From contig BLSF01000011.1 of assembly GCA_012862575.1 (NCBI GenBank), forward strand, positions 310,001 to 374,000: a stretch of 64,000 nt of DNA, in the 5' to 3' direction. A program made the translations under genes and the position numbers. Under the pieces are notes generated by a model, which worked only from the letters and a program-made list of their open reading frames with translations, had not been told where the DNA came from and did no database searches. Of the stretch, positions 53,715-63,736 are shown piece by piece; the stretch's first letter is position 1; every line of letters starts with the position of its first letter. This DNA is from Parietichytrium sp. I65-24A. Lineage: Eukaryota > Sar > Bigyra > Thraustochytrida > Thraustochytriidae.

Positions 53715-56144
53715 TCACACGAGTTTCGGTGACGACACTTGACTTGATTCTGTGGGCCTGGATACCCGGATTTCAGGTGCCTCACTGGTCAAAGTGACAA
53801 AGCGCTGCTCCCCAAGCAGCTGTTCGAGATGTAGTTGCCCGCCCTGCACAAGCTTCGAAATTCTTATCTGTTCTTCAACGGGAGCCAAGGAGTTGCAGCT
53901 GAACGAGTAGGGGATATTTCGTGGAGGCTTTGCGAATGTGGTAGTCGTAACTGTCACAGTCCCACTCGACGGACTCGTCGGGTTTGCGTAGGGCTGGCCA
54001 TCCCATTGTCCCTCTTGGTAGTTGTTGCTTTCCAAAGACCGGCCCTTCAAGCCAAAGCTCTGGCGCATTTTCTCAGGCACGGAATGAGAGTTAACCTGTA
54101 CGCCAGACTTAAATACGAGGCCACCTGCCAGTGAATTAATATCTCTCATAACTCGGTCCTTCTGTGGTAGAAAGTCGGCGCTTTGTGTTTTAGAGAGGTT
54201 TGGGCTCTTGGGTGCCTTTGTTTGCGCGTTTGGCACGGAACCAAAGTTAAGCCCGGATTTGTTACTCCCGTTGGCTTTGTCTGGAGCCCCAAATTCTGAT
54301 CCAATGTCGATTTGGGATATGATCTTTGCACCTCCGACACGTCTCTCTTGCTTCCCCATTGAGCCGTTCGTTTCGAGTGAGGCAGGCTTTTTGATTGGCT
54401 CGAGCCTCTGCCTACTGCTATCGCTGAAATGTGTTTGCACCTTAGCCTTGACATGGCTATGAGGACTGAGCTTTGCTCGAGGCTTTGGCTTCACTTTGGG
54501 CACGCCGTACTTTTCATGAACCAGAAGAGGTGTTTTAGGAACATGGACGGTATTCCATCGGCCAGCAGAGACTAGCTTACGGTACCTGTCCAAATTTACA
54601 ATATCCCGGTCCTCTTTAAAGCGCAAGGTACCATCTGGAGCGACAGATACCATTCGCTGTGTGAGCTGCAGTAAAAAATTGTAGTACTCCTGCTCAGAAA
54701 CTTCTTCGGTCCACAAATCCACGATCTGAAACCAGGACTGGCTGAATCGATTAAAGTTGAGGTGATCCTGACCCTTGGCGTCCAGCTCCCAGTCCTTCTC
54801 CGCCATCTCCCTGCCCACCTTCTCATCGTAAACCCCTATCACAGCCACTTGTAGCTTTTGGTTGAGCAACAAGTACTCGTCCTTGTCAAGCTTTCCAGAA
54901 TGGTCAGCGTCTGCGGCAAGCCAAACCATCGTCAGGAGACTTCTAATCCTCGGGCTAAACCGAATCGATTCGCGAGTCAACAACATCACAGGTGAGTTGA
55001 AGTGCTCCTTGGCTTTCTTTTCCTCCTCATCTGCGTCGCTCTCTTCGTCGTCCTCTTGAACGTAGAGCTCCCGCAGCTCGTCCAGCAGATTAACGCGTGT
55101 TTGTTGAACTTTGCGTTCAATTTCCACTGTTGCCATTGATCGCGACCGGGCTCGCGCATTTGACTGTGCTGGGGCATCAAGCACGGACAATCTACTTTGC
55201 TGCTCTTTCAAAAATTTCTCAAACTTGTCGGTCGGCTCGACATCTGACACCACCTTAGGCTTTGATTTTCTATCTTCCCCGGAATCTGTTTCTGCTCTGC
55301 TCCACAGCGACTCTCCCTGCTCTCTGTGAATGATCTGTGTGTGGCATCCGCGCCGGCGCACTGGCTGGCTTCCTCCTGAAGCTGTTGTATTCTCAGATAC
55401 ATGAGATTCTGTGGATAATAATGTCGCCGCCGTCATTGTCGATGCTGTGGAAGCAGTGGTGATGGAACTGCGGCTCTCTAATAAAGACAAGCGATGTCCG
55501 ACTTGATCTGGTGCCGCAGAGAGAAAGGACAAGCGCGAGCTGGAAGCGGAAGACTTTCGACGGCTTTGTCTTCCCTTTGATGTGCTTGAGAACTTGCGCT
55601 TGCAAAAGGGGTCTACCAACGAGCGAATATGTTCTTGACCGCTCGTTTCATCGGGCCCATCCTCCGTCGTCCGGAGAAAATCAGGTAGATATTGGTCATA
55701 CTTGCCCTGAGAGTTTTGGGGGGATTGAGGACGCGAAGACGCATGGCTTGCAGTAGAGCTTCCAAAAGAGGGTTTCAGAGCGACATTGTCCTCGTCTTCA
55801 TCTTCCAGAGAATTCTCCTCCTCTGTTTGCCCAACAAAAGACATCTGGCGCTCCATCTCGCGGAACAGAGTGATATCCACGCCCATGATAGACCCCCTCT
55901 TTCCATTCTGCCGCTTTCGAGAGGCAGGTCTTTTGGGAGCAGGTGACGGTACTGTTACGCTGCCCTTCCCAAGGTCCATCATCGTCCCTGTCTTTCCCAA
56001 AGAAAAACTCACGCGGACTTCTCCCGCTCCGTCCTCGTCATCACCGCTGGCAACTGAAGCCTCAGCCAGTTTGCTCGCGTCGTCCTCCTCCTCCCATCCT
56101 CCCAGTCCCATCTTTAAAGCCTTCGCCTTCGGCTTACTCGCCAA
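53715..56144 (-). CDS. EF-hand protein with long disordered flanks
   Basis: The 809-residue protein has one canonical EF-hand loop (DADHSGKLDKDEY, near residues 413-425) with a degenerate partner shortly after it (ELDAKGQDHLNFNRFSQSW). The surrounding helical block, from LLTMVWLAADADHSG to WTEEVSEQEYYNFLLQLTQR, fits a small EF-hand domain. Before it lie acidic/Ser-rich disordered regions with basic patches (KRPASRKRQNGKRG); after it lie Pro/Lys/Ser-rich stretches. I cannot name the protein. A Ca-regulated scaffold, possibly cytoskeletal or flagellar, is a guess based on style only. It diverges from the SDR gene across 1.3 kb. Confidence 0.75.
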   Translation of the reverse strand: MASKPKAKALKMGLGGWEEEDDASKLAEASVASGDDEDGAGEVRVSFSLGKTGTMMDLGKGSVTVPSPAPKRPASRKRQNGKRGSIMGVDITLFREMERQMSFVGQTEEENSLEDEDEDNVALKPSFGSSTASHASSRPQSPQNSQGKYDQYLPDFLRTTEDGPDETSGQEHIRSLVDPFCKRKFSSTSKGRQSRRKSSASSSRLSFLSAAPDQVGHRLSLLESRSSITTASTASTMTAATLLSTESHVSENTTASGGSQPVRRRGCHTQIIHREQGESLWSRAETDSGEDRKSKPKVVSDVEPTDKFEKFLKEQQSRLSVLDAPAQSNARARSRSMATVEIERKVQQTRVNLLDELRELYVQEDDEESDADEEEKKAKEHFNSPVMLLTRESIRFSPRIRSLLTMVWLAADADHSGKLDKDEYLLLNQKLQVAVIGVYDEKVGREMAEKDWELDAKGQDHLNFNRFSQSWFQIVDLWTEEVSEQEYYNFLLQLTQRMVSVAPDGTLRFKEDRDIVNLDRYRKLVSAGRWNTVHVPKTPLLVHEKYGVPKVKPKPRAKLSPHSHVKAKVQTHFSDSSRQRLEPIKKPASLETNGSMGKQERRVGGAKIISQIDIGSEFGAPDKANGSNKSGLNFGSVPNAQTKAPKSPNLSKTQSADFLPQKDRVMRDINSLAGGLVFKSGVQVNSHSVPEKMRQSFGLKGRSLESNNYQEGQWDGQPYANPTSPSSGTVTVTTTTFAKPPRNIPYSFSCNSLAPVEEQIRISKLVQGGQLHLEQLLGEQRFVTLTSEAPEIRVSRPTESSQVSSPKLV

Positions 56145-57445
56145 TGGCGCATGCCCCCACTTGCAAGGAACGAGCCGAGGCGGCTAGCCGGCTTCTCTTC
56201 CCACTGCCAAGTCGTCCACGTCCAGCGCCGCCAATAACCAGAGCTGTGACGCAAATGCCTTTGCACAGACGTACAAACGTAGCACATGTCATACCAGGGT
56301 CGCATTGCCTAGCCATTGTATGTGCCTCCTTTGGTACGAAACTCCGCGAATGTTTACTTGCCCTTACATCCACGTTTCCGCGCTGCAATAATTTGCCGGG
56401 AACTCTCAGCGCAGCTTCTAGAAAGCAGAAGCCCAAGAGAAAGCTATGTGGTCATGCGCTTCGAATTAATGATTTCAGCGTGTTGATCTTAGTCTCCGAG
56501 CGATCCTTTCAGTAAGCTGGCTCTCGCACTGTGTGGAGCAGCAATGTGCAACGCTTCTCTTTGGAGTTGTCACTATTATTGAGGGCTCGAACAGAAGCAG
56601 AACGAACGAAGAAGGAGGGAGGCTGTGCCCTATGCTCACCCTTTGTCTCTTAACTTGGCCGTGCATTGCCCAAGCAGAGGCCCTCTGACAACAACAAACG
56701 CACTCCTTCATTCGCTCCTGGAAATATATAAGAACCAAAAACATCCAATCATCATCCTACGACTTCTTCCTGAATCGTGCAATGCAATGTATGCAATGAC
56801 GCAAAGACCCGCCAGCAGTCTCACTTCCCTGCGATGACATTCCTCACGTTCGCATTTCAGTTTCAAAGTTTCCCCTCTCTCCCGGCGCGCCGCGATCTCG
56901 GTTGGTTTTGTAACGCATCTATGGAACTTCCTTTTGTTCCCTCTGTCTCCCGCTAGGACGCTATGAGTGCCTATTCCTCACTGGGATGCGCTTAGCACCT
57001 GGATAGCGCCTGTTGATGGAACTGAGAAGGTCCTAGTGCACACCTGCGAAGAGTCACAAAAGAGTGCAGCGACCGTGAGGACTATTATCAGAGTGCTAAG
57101 GAGGAAGATGGCGAGCGTTGTGAGGGGGTTTGACACGAAGAGTGGCTCTCTAATTTTAAGAGGAATCGCGTGAGAGAGAGAGTGCTTTTAGAATTTAGAA
57201 TTTTAAAAAAGGGTGGTAAGGATAGTAAGGATGGAGTAGAGAGCCAAGTGAGTTGGACACAATCATCTGCCGACAGCGTTGCGAAAAGTAACCTTTTAAC
57301 TTTTCGCATACCAAGCTGTACACGGAGAGCGAGGGGACGTAAGCTGCTCCCAAGGTTCCCAAGGCAAAGCTTCTCGTGACAAAGTGGCACAGCAGACACC
57401 AAACGAAACACGACGAAAGTCCCCTATTCCGAGCACTTGGCAAAG
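56145..57445. other. Divergent intergenic region
   Basis: About 1.3 kb with no gene I can support. Frames under 110 codons only; no distinctive repeat. Confidence 0.5.
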
Positions 57446-58189
57446 ATGAGTCAAACTGTACTTGTTGTCGGCGCGACAGGGGCGACGGGCAAGCATGTGG
57501 TGAATATCCTGCTCGACTCTGCGCAGGTGCAGAAAGTGAAGGCCATAGTGAGGTCCACAGGGTCCATGGAGGCGCGAAATCTTGAGAATGAAAAGTTGGA
57601 GGTCATTCAGGCAAGCTTGCTGGACATGGACGAAAAGCAGCTGGACGGCGCTGTCCAGGACTGTGATGCGGTGGTGTCTTGCTTGGGGCACAGCCCCACG
57701 CTCTCAGGGATCTGGGGATCTCCTCGCTCGTTATGTCTCACAGCCACCAAGCGGTTGTGCGAGGCCGTCGAGAGAACCAAGCCTCAGGACGGGGAGAAGA
57801 CGAAATTCATCCTTCTCAACACCGTTGGCGTGTACAACCCAGACGGGTCGGATGACGGGGTGCGAACTGGCGGACAGAAGGCGTTTTTGTGGTGCCTCAA
57901 GCACATGTTGCCACCGCAGAAAGACAACGTGCAAGCTGCGAACTACCTCGTGCAGAAGATTGGCCCATCGAACAAGTTTTTGGACTATTGCGTCGTGAGA
58001 CCAGACGGTCTAACGAACGACGACCATGTCACAAAGTACAGCGTGCATGATCGTCTCCTCACATCCGTATTCAAGCCCAAAACAACTTCGCGGATAAATC
58101 TGGCGCACCTAATGAGCTCCCTTGTCACGGATCCTCAGCTCTGGTCAAAGTGGCGCAACCAAATGCCTGTTATCGTGAACGATCCCTGA
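57446..58189 (+). CDS. NAD(P)-binding Rossmann-fold protein (atypical SDR)
   Basis: The 247-residue protein (ATG at 57446, AAAGATGAGT) opens with the dinucleotide-binding motif VLVVGATGATGKHVVNIL (TGxxGxxG type). It then shows VEVIQASLLDMD-like and CDAVVSCLGHS strands, as in atypical SDRs (NmrA/BVR-B/TMR-like, SDR_a5). The SDR Tyr-x-x-x-Lys is not obvious, which is usual in this group. NAD(P)H-dependent reductase or regulatory binding is likely; the substrate is unknown. Single exon, near the usual length for small family members (about 210-260). Confidence 0.85.
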   Translation: MSQTVLVVGATGATGKHVVNILLDSAQVQKVKAIVRSTGSMEARNLENEKLEVIQASLLDMDEKQLDGAVQDCDAVVSCLGHSPTLSGIWGSPRSLCLTATKRLCEAVERTKPQDGEKTKFILLNTVGVYNPDGSDDGVRTGGQKAFLWCLKHMLPPQKDNVQAANYLVQKIGPSNKFLDYCVVRPDGLTNDDHVTKYSVHDRLLTSVFKPKTTSRINLAHLMSSLVTDPQLWSKWRNQMPVIVNDP

Positions 58190-58748
58190 TCCACTTATCG
58201 ACAAACCCGACCATTCCTCATTCCTCCTTCTCGCATGTATTTGACACACCGAACAAGTTCGAAGATGTCCTCTCTTCATTCTCACATCTACGCACTCTGT
58301 CACTTTTCAGCTTTAAAAAAAAGCGCTTCCTTCTCTTCTATCAAACCCTATTCTTCTCCCATTCATTTCCCTTCCCGCTCCAACATCCACAACATTCCAC
58401 GACCCTCCTCAACGTTGGTGTTTCTTAACCTCCACGCCCTCAGGCAGGTAGCCTCTGCTATATCCAACGCTAGATCCCTGCCTCTCCTTTCTTAACTTCT
58501 CGAGAAGCGCTACCGAAAATTATAGTATCGAACTAAGTTTGCTGACGCGGGAAAAAAAAACAACAACGACGAGCGGTCCTGCGCCGGGACGCCAGGAACC
58601 CGCCACGAGGAAAAGAACCCGCGGTCCGAGCGCGAGAACCCAGCGACCGGCAGGGGGCATTGCGGGCCCCCGGGAACCGACAAACCGACAAACCGAGCAA
58701 CCGGAGAACCGGAGAACCCGCGCGGCCTTCAGAACCGGCAACTTGGCA
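58190..58748. other. Intergenic/5' region with ACCG repeats
   Basis: No gene supported. Contains a degenerate CCGACAAACCGA/CCGGAGAA array (about 58675-58718) directly before the ATG at 58749. The sequence upstream to 58539 is open in the same frame but lacks an ATG. Confidence 0.55.
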
Positions 58749-61700
58749 ATGCGCTCCTCCACCGCGTCGTCGCATACGTCGCATACGTCTGCGCGCGTCC
58801 CCTCAATGGATTTGGAGGGTGCGCGCGGGCACGCGCGGCTCCTGCGCCGCGACCGCGCGGAGTTGGATCTCGCGCGCGCGCGCATCGCCGCCCTCGAGTC
58901 GCTGCTCGCTCGCGCCAAAGACGCCGTGCTCGCTCGCGCGTCTTCGCCGCCCCGCGGCAGCAGCGAGGACCCCCGGCGTACGCGCGACAGCGAGCATGCG
59001 CAGCATGCGCAGCAGCTGCTGCGGCAGTGCGAGCGGCTTCGGCTCGCGCGGCAGGCGGACGAGGACCGCTTCGCCGTGCGCGACAGGAGGGTGCGCGCGC
59101 TGGCGCGCCTGGCCGCGCGAGGTGTCCTCGCCCGCGCCGACCAAGGGGTCCGCGCGGCCGCGAGCATGTGCCTGCGGGCCTGGCGCATGGCGGCGGCGTA
59201 CGCGCGCGCCCAGGAGCGCGAGCAAGCGCGTGCCGAGCGGGAGCGGAAGCGGGAGCCGTTGTTGCAATGGCGTGCTTTGGCGCGGAGAGCCAGTGACGCG
59301 AGGGACGCGAGGAACGCGAGGGACGCTGCGTGGGGGGTACGCGAAACGTTCGCGGAACACGTCGCCGAGCGGCACTGCGAGCGGCGGCTGGAGCGCCGCG
59401 TATGGGCGGAGTGGCGGAGAGCGGCGGCGCGGGCCACGCGGGCCACGCGAGAGAAGGAGCTGCAAACGGCACGGGACGGCTACGAGACGGCGCTCGAGAC
59501 GATGCGCGACGGCCACGCGCAGCTGGTTCGCGAGATGGAGCAGCGCGTGGCGGAGGCGGATGGTGCTAGGGAGGAGGCGCTCGCTCTGGTGGCTCTGCTT
59601 CGCGAGGAAGCGGCTGATAGGGAGCGCAGACTCCAAATGAAGAGTCGCAAATGCCGCGGGTGGCGGGACAGAGCACTCAAAGGGTCAGCGATCTCTCAGC
59701 TGCGCGGCGAGGTCACGCGGCTCTGGCGGGAGCGGGCGCTCCGTCTCAGAAATTCCATGATATACGAGGCTGCCGCAAAGGTTGACAGGCTTTGCGAGAG
59801 CCATGCTGTAAAGCGCGCGATGCGGTCATGGACCGCATTGGTGGAGTCGCGGAAGAAGATGTGCGCGGATGAGACGCTTGCGGCCCGAGATCGCGAGATT
59901 ACTGCCAAGGACGATGAGAACAGCGCACTGCGGGAACAGCTGGAAACCCTGAGAGCCGCGGCGGAGAAGCAGACGGCGGAGCAGGAGCAGCAGCTGGAGC
60001 TTCTCAAGGAGCAGCTCTGTGCTCTCGAAGACAGCAGGTCTCAGCTCGCGGAGCAGGCCAACAGCCTGAGGGAACAAATGCATGCTCAGCGGGAGCAGCA
60101 TCGCGCGGTGACCTTGGAGGTCGATCGCGGAATACGGGAGATGGCCTGGCTAGGAGCGGCGAGGGCCTTCCACCTCATGTCACACGCCAGGCGCCGCGCT
60201 CATTTGGCAAAGGCATTCGGCGCACTCAAAGCACATATCCGCGAAACAGCCTCTGAAGCGCGTCTGAAAGCTGCTCTGGGAGCCCTTCTTGGCCATGGAG
60301 TCCGATCCGCCAAACTTGGTGAGATGCGTGCAGCGTTTCAAACGCTCAGGACGCAAGGAGCAGGTGTGCGAAAGAAAATTGAAAAGTTAGTGTCAGCTGC
60401 CCATCACGTTTGGCTGCGGCAAGGTTGGCGTGCTCTGCAGGAAAACGTGGGACGTGGTTTGCGTATGGGTCTGCGCGTCGCTGCCAGTCGTATTGGGGAG
60501 TTTCAAAAACAGCTTGAAGATGAAATGCGCAAACGCATCGAAACCCTCGACGAGCTCCAGCACAGCGAGCGAAGACGAATGGATAGCCTTCGCCACAGCC
60601 AAGTCCTCTTCGCAAGGAAGACGAGTCAGAGATTGATGTTCAAGGTGTTTCACCTTTGGAAACAATTTCTACGCAAGCAACGACTTAACTCGTTAATTTT
60701 AGCGTCAAACGAGCGCCGCAGAGCGTCACGAAGCAAGAACCAGTGCTTTTTCTCCTGGCGGCTCGCTACACGACGTGCGGAGATAGAGAAACATGTGGAC
60801 AATCGCTCTGCGCAAGCGTTGGCTCTCATGCAAAAGAACCTTGAGCTTTACTCTTTACGGCGGCGAGTCCTGAACGTTTGCATGTATAGATGGTCAAGCG
60901 GAGTAGATTCGCGAAGCGTCAAGTTAGGAAAGATGGTGCTATTGTTTGCGCGACTGGATTTCAGGCAACTTCGTCTTCGTAGCGCGCTTCGGGCGTGGGC
61001 TGCGCAGGCGCGCGGACAATCAGGGTTCAGTGTACTAATGGAGAAGATGACCAAGCTGAGCGCTTACTGTGGCGAGCTTATGGAGCGCTATGGTAGCTTA
61101 GAGACGCGCCACACTTGTCTGGTTCTGCGCTCAGGGCTTGACTGCCTCAACATACACTACAAGCGTGTGCTTATGAAGTACTTTTCTCTCTGGCAAGGAG
61201 TGACTTTTTCTGCTTCCGAGCTGCACTCAATGTCTTCGATGAAATTGCAGTTGAACGAGTCCTTCTTCAGCAGAGACAACGGAGAATACGACATCGCAAA
61301 TTACAACAGCGACGAGGAATGTGACGTGGATGAAGGTATGAGACTGCCTAAAGGAGCTGATGCTGCTGTTGGAACTACTCCAAGGACCACGAATTTGAGG
61401 CATTTGGCGCTAGGTGGAGTTGATGCGAAGACAGGCATGTCTCCTCGATTCTCGGCTTCCCCGGCAACGGAGTCCGTTGCGACGTCTCCGCTGAATCAGA
61501 GAACGAGCACGGCAACGTCTCCCGGACCTCGTTTCCGTCTACAAGAGACAGCAACAAGCCCCGTGAGACGACAGACCACAACACACGGCACATCGCCGGC
61601 GTACTGGAATGACATGGAAGAGGTGGCCACTAGCCCAGCATTCAAAAAGCGATCGTCTGGGACCTCCCCATTGGCCTCTCCGGTTGGCTTCAGAGCCACT

Positions 61701-63017
61701 ACCGCCACTAGCCCAATGCATAAACGTGTCTCCACGGGCACCGAGCCGCTTCGCCAGGACTTGGACTCTGTAGCCACAAGCCCGCTTCACAAGAGGGCGT
61801 CGACCGGCACTTCACCACACCAAGTTAATGTCGACATTCATGATGCCGGAACAAGTCCGCTCCATCGCAGAGTGTCGATGGCAACGTCGCCCGCGAGGCG
61901 GGCGCAGGAAAATGCCTCAACAAGCCCGCTCCATCGCCAGGTCTCCGCTGGAACGTCGCCTCGTGCGAGACAGCAACAGACGGCTTCTATTTCAACAAGC
62001 CCACTTCATCGCCAGATTTCAACTGGAACTGCTGCCCAAGGCGAAGATCTGCTTGCTCACCAGGATATCGGAACGAGTCCGATGCATCACAGGACCTCGT
62101 CAGCAACCGCCACCTCTCCTGTCCGCTCACAAGCCCATAGCTCGACCAGCCCAATGCATGGCAGGCGACCCGCCTCCATTTCCACGTCGATTTCCCCGCA
62201 AATGCCTACAACTGAAGGACATGACGTTTCCACGAGCCCTCCGCCGTGGGCGGACGAAGAGGATGACAACATTATTGGCGAAATGCATGAACTTGACGAA
62301 GGTGTCGAAGGGGGCATTCGATTTCCTCCACGCATACCGTCTCTCGGGAAGATACATTTGGAATTTTCTGAAAGCTCAGAATCAGAGTCGCATTCGCAGA
62401 AGGCCTTCACCGACCAGGACTTTGACGATGGCAACTGGGACCAGAAAAGCTCAAACGTCGGCGTGCGGACGAGACATGTGTCGTTCCAAGAGAATTCAGG
62501 CGCGCCTGACAGCAGAGCAACAGGCTCGTCTTATGGAGACCCAGTGGTCGGACGTGACGGCCTTCGTCGTATTGTTGAAGTACCTCCTAGGAATTCGGGT
62601 CTCCGCGGTGAACCGAACTCTTTTCTTGCTGACGAAAATCGGTCATTAGCGCTGACTGCATCGAATTTGAGCTCGCACGAAAATATTCTTCGGCACGGAG
62701 GCGCAAGTGGAGCCCCCTTCGCCGGCGCCGAAGACGGCGAGTATATTGAGGAGCTGAATTTGCAGGTGCATCAATCAAGACAAGAACTTGCAAGGTTGAA
62801 ACGAGACCAGCTCCAATTTTTGATTGCGCAGTATAGGTCCGAGGTTTTCTCAAACATGGCCCTGGAGAACATCGTAAGTGGCTTCGAGATGTCCGACTCG
62901 ATGTTGCTGAGCAAGTTTGACGAAGATGAAGAGGAAAGCGATCAAGGTAGTGGGCAGAGTTCAAAGTCCAGTGACAGTGCTGACTCCTGCTCTTCCGCGG
63001 GAAGCAGTGTTGAGTAG
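58749..63017 (+). CDS. Giant coiled-coil protein with Sfi1-like and repeated TSP motifs
   Basis: The first ATG in frame is 58749 (MRSSTASSHTSHTSARV), giving 1422 residues; 58806 (MDLEGARGH) is an alternative. Residues 20-460 are Arg/Ala/Glu-rich coiled coil, in very GC-rich DNA. From about 467 to 820, short helices with a Trp and basic residues recur (AFHLMSHARRRAHLAK, GWRALQENVG, VFHLWKQFLRKQR, CFFSWRLATRRAE, ALRAWAAQARG, YFSLWQG), resembling Sfi1-type centrin-binding repeats. Residues about 897-1165 carry about ten copies of TSPLHRRxSxxTSP. Then come acidic Ser-rich stretches, a final coiled coil (about 1330-1385) and an acidic/Ser C-terminus. A centrosome, basal-body or spindle-pole component is the best guess from this layout. 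Confidence 0.75.
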   Translation: MRSSTASSHTSHTSARVPSMDLEGARGHARLLRRDRAELDLARARIAALESLLARAKDAVLARASSPPRGSSEDPRRTRDSEHAQHAQQLLRQCERLRLARQADEDRFAVRDRRVRALARLAARGVLARADQGVRAAASMCLRAWRMAAAYARAQEREQARAERERKREPLLQWRALARRASDARDARNARDAAWGVRETFAEHVAERHCERRLERRVWAEWRRAAARATRATREKELQTARDGYETALETMRDGHAQLVREMEQRVAEADGAREEALALVALLREEAADRERRLQMKSRKCRGWRDRALKGSAISQLRGEVTRLWRERALRLRNSMIYEAAAKVDRLCESHAVKRAMRSWTALVESRKKMCADETLAARDREITAKDDENSALREQLETLRAAAEKQTAEQEQQLELLKEQLCALEDSRSQLAEQANSLREQMHAQREQHRAVTLEVDRGIREMAWLGAARAFHLMSHARRRAHLAKAFGALKAHIRETASEARLKAALGALLGHGVRSAKLGEMRAAFQTLRTQGAGVRKKIEKLVSAAHHVWLRQGWRALQENVGRGLRMGLRVAASRIGEFQKQLEDEMRKRIETLDELQHSERRRMDSLRHSQVLFARKTSQRLMFKVFHLWKQFLRKQRLNSLILASNERRRASRSKNQCFFSWRLATRRAEIEKHVDNRSAQALALMQKNLELYSLRRRVLNVCMYRWSSGVDSRSVKLGKMVLLFARLDFRQLRLRSALRAWAAQARGQSGFSVLMEKMTKLSAYCGELMERYGSLETRHTCLVLRSGLDCLNIHYKRVLMKYFSLWQGVTFSASELHSMSSMKLQLNESFFSRDNGEYDIANYNSDEECDVDEGMRLPKGADAAVGTTPRTTNLRHLALGGVDAKTGMSPRFSASPATESVATSPLNQRTSTATSPGPRFRLQETATSPVRRQTTTHGTSPAYWNDMEEVATSPAFKKRSSGTSPLASPVGFRATTATSPMHKRVSTGTEPLRQDLDSVATSPLHKRASTGTSPHQVNVDIHDAGTSPLHRRVSMATSPARRAQENASTSPLHRQVSAGTSPRARQQQTASISTSPLHRQISTGTAAQGEDLLAHQDIGTSPMHHRTSSATATSPVRSQAHSSTSPMHGRRPASISTSISPQMPTTEGHDVSTSPPPWADEEDDNIIGEMHELDEGVEGGIRFPPRIPSLGKIHLEFSESSESESHSQKAFTDQDFDDGNWDQKSSNVGVRTRHVSFQENSGAPDSRATGSSYGDPVVGRDGLRRIVEVPPRNSGLRGEPNSFLADENRSLALTASNLSSHENILRHGGASGAPFAGAEDGEYIEELNLQVHQSRQELARLKRDQLQFLIAQYRSEVFSNMALENIVSGFEMSDSMLLSKFDEDEEESDQGSGQSSKSSDSADSCSSAGSSVE

Positions 63018-63736
63018 CCTATTGCAATGTTACCATATATTTCGCCCGGCGCGAACCGTGTACCAGAAATAGTCAATGCAGGCGGCCGCAGCCAAGTGAC
63101 GGTTCTCATGATATATCATGACTGCTTTGGCGCTTTCGTTTGCGCCTTTCTAACTCGGACCTTGGCCTTTTGCTTTAAAAAAAAGAGAAGCATTTCTGTG
63201 GCTGTAACTGCAACTGTCGGCCCTCGAGTCTGCTGAGCGCGGGGGGAGGGGGATTCCCGTATTATTTCTCAGACTGAACCTCTGGTTTGTTTGCTAGTTT
63301 TGTAGTAACGTGTAGATTGTGCAAGGTGTGTGCATGGAAAAGGGATACTTGAAGTACCAGTTGGCCCAGTGCTGGAATATTCTTTCCAGAGACGGACGTA
63401 AATCCCCCAAGATGAATAGGTAACAACGCAAGCGCTTTAGTGACACCACGCCCAACGGAGGCGAGAATGTTTCGCGAGGAGTAGGGAAGCTTTGTCCATG
63501 GCCAGGTCTCTAGCTCGTGTTCGCACACTTTTTCATTATTTCTTATTGACAACTTGCCTCCGTTCAGAGTTGTTATATATAGTCTGATGCGAATCAAAAT
63601 GATCTTCAGATCCCGCTGCATCTTATGTGTTAGTTTAAAAGAACTGTTCGAAAATATGTTTCCTTTTTGTTATACTTCTTATAAATCTTTCTTGTCTACA
63701 ACATGACACATCGGCAAAGCCAGCAAGCAATTAGAA
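63018..63736. other. Convergent intergenic region
   Basis: No gene supported. A 119-codon open frame on the minus strand (63262-63621) has no recognisable protein. Confidence 0.5.

Noticed and set aside
63262-63621. 119-codon minus-strand frame before the right-edge gene
   Set aside because: No recognisable protein or start context; kept as intergenic.
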